Below the pieces are notes generated by a model that did not search any database, was not told where the DNA came from, and saw only the letters and a list, made by a program, of their open reading frames with translations. Shown one piece after another: positions 5,463 through 6,574 of a stretch of 6,574 nt of DNA. Origin of the DNA: an uncultured Oscillospiraceae bacterium (GTDB lineage: Bacteria > Bacillota > Clostridia > Oscillospirales > Oscillospiraceae); contig CAKSWM010000082.1 of assembly GCA_934511545.1 (NCBI GenBank), positions 1-6,574 on the forward strand, written 5' to 3'. Position 1 is the stretch's first letter, and each line of letters begins with the position of its first letter. A program made the translations under genes and the position numbers.

Positions 5463-5479
5463 ATTATATCTGTATTACA
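5448..5479. promoter_or_regulatory. AT-rich dyad over the xpaC -10 box and start site, candidate operator
   Basis: A perfect 16-bp palindrome GATATAATATTATATC (5455-5470) is flanked by a second pair of inverted arms, TGTAAT (5448-5453) and ATTACA (5474-5479). The spacing is offset: one base separates the left arm and three bases the right. The -10 box lies inside the left half. Only the right half would be transcribed, so an RNA hairpin is unlikely and a DNA-binding site is the better reading. Part of the symmetry could be chance, because TATAAT-type sequence is easily self-complementary. Confidence 0.4.
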
Positions 5480-5491
5480 CTACTTCTCTCT

Positions 5492-5496
5492 GGAGG
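5492..5496 (+). promoter_or_regulatory. Ribosome binding site that fixes the TTG start of xpaC
   Basis: GGAGG at 5492-5496 lies eight bases before TTG at 5505. No ATG or GTG lies in frame between this site and the conserved N-terminal hydrophobic region, so the TTG is the most likely start. Confidence 0.8.
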
Positions 5497-5504
5497 ACGA
5501 GCCC

Positions 5505-6239
5505 TTGAAAAAGGTCAGAAAAAAACACTCGGTCATCCCTGTTTATACAGTCGCCGCAACATGGCTCATACTGGCCTTTGTGCTGCCGATGTACAAGCTT
5601 TGGGCGCTTCTGGTATGTCTGGCCGCCAGCATCTTTACCGGCACCGCTGCGGCAAAGCTCTGCGCCCCGAAGACCGAAAAAGCCCCTGCTGAGGAGGACA
5701 CAGCCCAGGCGGAGCCCGAGGATCCATACAGCGCGGAGATCCGCGCCATAATCGACGAGGGTGCGCTCGCCCAGAAAGAGATGGGCAGGCTCTATGCCTC
5801 CATCAACAACAGGGAAATCCGCGCAAAGATCAACCAGCTTATGCAGATCTCCGACAAGATCGTTCTCGACGCAAAGCACGACCCTGCCGATGTGCCGCAG
5901 ATCAAAAAGTTTCTCAGCTATTATCTGCCCACGACGATCAAACTGCTCAATGCCTATGACCGTATGGACTCTCAGGGCATCGAGGGCAGCAACATCTCCG
6001 GCACAAAGAAAAACATCGAGGAAATGCTCGACACGGCGATCGAGGCATATAAAAAGCAGCTTGATTCCCTCTTTGCGAATCAGGCGCTCGATATAGACAC
6101 GGATATTCAGGTCATGAACGCAATGCTTGCGCGCGAGGGACTGGCCGACGACGCCAAGACCCGTTCCCAGCCCGGCACGCCGAACACCGGCTATGAAAGT
6201 CCCTTCGGCAGCGCAAGCCCGTTTTCATCGGAGAAATAA
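5505..6239 (+). CDS. xpaC: XpaC-family membrane protein (5-bromo-4-chloroindolyl phosphate hydrolysis family)
   Basis: A 244-residue protein of the XpaC family. The family name comes from an old phosphatase phenotype in Bacillus and does not prove a phosphatase; I see no catalytic motif. A basic N-terminus (KKVRKKH) is followed by two hydrophobic segments (about 11-29 and 33-50) forming a hairpin anchor. Next come a Pro/Glu/Ala-rich acidic linker (about 54-74) and a mostly helical cytosolic domain (about 75-218). The conserved part is FLSYYLPTTIKLLNAYDRMD (136-155), with ALDIDTDIQVMNAMLAREGL near the C-terminus and a Ser/Gly/Pro-rich tail. It uses a TTG start. Only 38 bases separate it from telA, the usual partner in Firmicutes, so the two are one operon; a joint role in tolerance of toxic anions or envelope stress is inferred from the pairing. 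Its promoter overlaps a palindrome. Confidence 0.9.
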   Translation: MKKVRKKHSVIPVYTVAATWLILAFVLPMYKLWALLVCLAASIFTGTAAAKLCAPKTEKAPAEEDTAQAEPEDPYSAEIRAIIDEGALAQKEMGRLYASINNREIRAKINQLMQISDKIVLDAKHDPADVPQIKKFLSYYLPTTIKLLNAYDRMDSQGIEGSNISGTKKNIEEMLDTAIEAYKKQLDSLFANQALDIDTDIQVMNAMLAREGLADDAKTRSQPGTPNTGYESPFGSASPFSSEK

Positions 6240-6277
6240 CAACAGTATATCTCATTTTCAGAAAGGAACAATGAATA

Positions 6278-6574
6278 ATGAACGAGGAAAACTTCTCTCA
6301 GGCCGCAGCTGCCGAGCAGGTATATGTCCCAAAACTCACCCTTGACCCCACGGCCGAGGAGCCTAAGGCCCCCGAGGCTCCCAAGCCCGCTCCCGGCCTC
6401 GCCGAGGTAAGCAATACCGCCGACGAAATGAAGCTCGACATTGAGCGTCTCAGCCCGCAGGAACAGGCCGCCGTGCGCGAATTTGCAAAGCAGATCGACG
6501 TTACGGATACAAACCTCGTCCTGAACTACGGCGCCGCCGCTCAGAAGAACATTTCCGAATTCTCCGCACAGGCG
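6278..6574 (+). CDS. telA: TelA family toxic anion resistance protein, 5' part only
   Basis: An open frame from ATG 6278 to the window edge (99 codons, no stop). The start MNEENFSQAAAAEQVYVPKL is followed by a Pro/Ala/Glu-rich stretch (about 23-42). A segment containing LSPQEQAAVREFAKQIDVTD (58-77) and LNYGAAAQKNISEFSAQA comes next and resembles the TelA N-terminal region, in which a YGxxAQxxISxFS motif is typical. TelA proteins are mostly helical, linked to tellurite and other toxic anion or envelope-stress tolerance, and usually follow xpaC. Ribosome site AAAGGA (6262-6267) lies ten bases before this ATG. The ATG at 6271 is nearer but in another frame that gives an unrelated product. The remainder of the gene lies beyond the window. 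Confidence 0.88.
   Translation, partial: MNEENFSQAAAAEQVYVPKLTLDPTAEEPKAPEAPKPAPGLAEVSNTADEMKLDIERLSPQEQAAVREFAKQIDVTDTNLVLNYGAAAQKNISEFSAQA

Noticed and set aside
6271..6345. ATG at 6271, closer to the ribosome site than the telA ATG at 6278
   Set aside because: Its frame stops soon and gives a protein unlike any family, while the 6278 frame stays open and has TelA-like sequence.

Overview
The window looks like chromosome from a moderately GC-rich member of the Clostridia, probably near Oscillospiraceae/Ruminococcaceae. This is inferred, not computed. It rests on strong AGGAGG-type ribosome sites, sigma-A type promoters, short intergenic gaps, a clostridial-style variant of adenylosuccinate synthetase, and the Firmicutes pair xpaC-telA. 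Genes favour C or G at third codon positions, and this produces long antisense shadow ORFs. I see no rRNA, tRNA, CRISPR array, insertion sequence, integrase or phage gene.

Layout from left to right. (1) purA (+, 57-1340) ends at a hairpin terminator. (2) A 273-bp gap carries two tandem promoters. The downstream one has a 19-bp spacer with a dyad inside it, the layout of MerR-family-activated promoters. These promoters lead into a tight operon: a gamma-carbonic-anhydrase-like hexapeptide protein, a short NfeD-type membrane protein (ATGA overlap), and an SPFH/band-7 membrane protein. (3) After a 61-bp gap with a GC hairpin comes a 116-residue protein of unknown function, possibly DUF2007-like. 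(4) A strong shared terminator separates it from a convergent minus-strand operon, rpe then recR, also joined by an ATGA overlap. (5) A divergent promoter region of about 140 bp drives rpe leftward and xpaC rightward. The xpaC promoter carries an unusual AT-rich dyad over its -10 box. (6) xpaC starts with TTG and is followed by telA, which runs off the right edge.

The genes cover purine synthesis (purA), the pentose phosphate pathway (rpe), recombinational repair (recR) and two envelope/stress modules: gamma-CA/NfeD/SPFH, a presumed membrane-microdomain module, and XpaC/TelA, linked by family to toxic-anion or envelope-stress tolerance. Most genes are recognisable families. What deserves a second look is mainly regulatory (the MerR-like promoter and the dyad on the xpaC -10 box), the coupling of a gamma-CA-like protein to an NfeD/SPFH pair, the rpe-recR coupling and the 116-residue protein. 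I did not find a convincing wholly new system.
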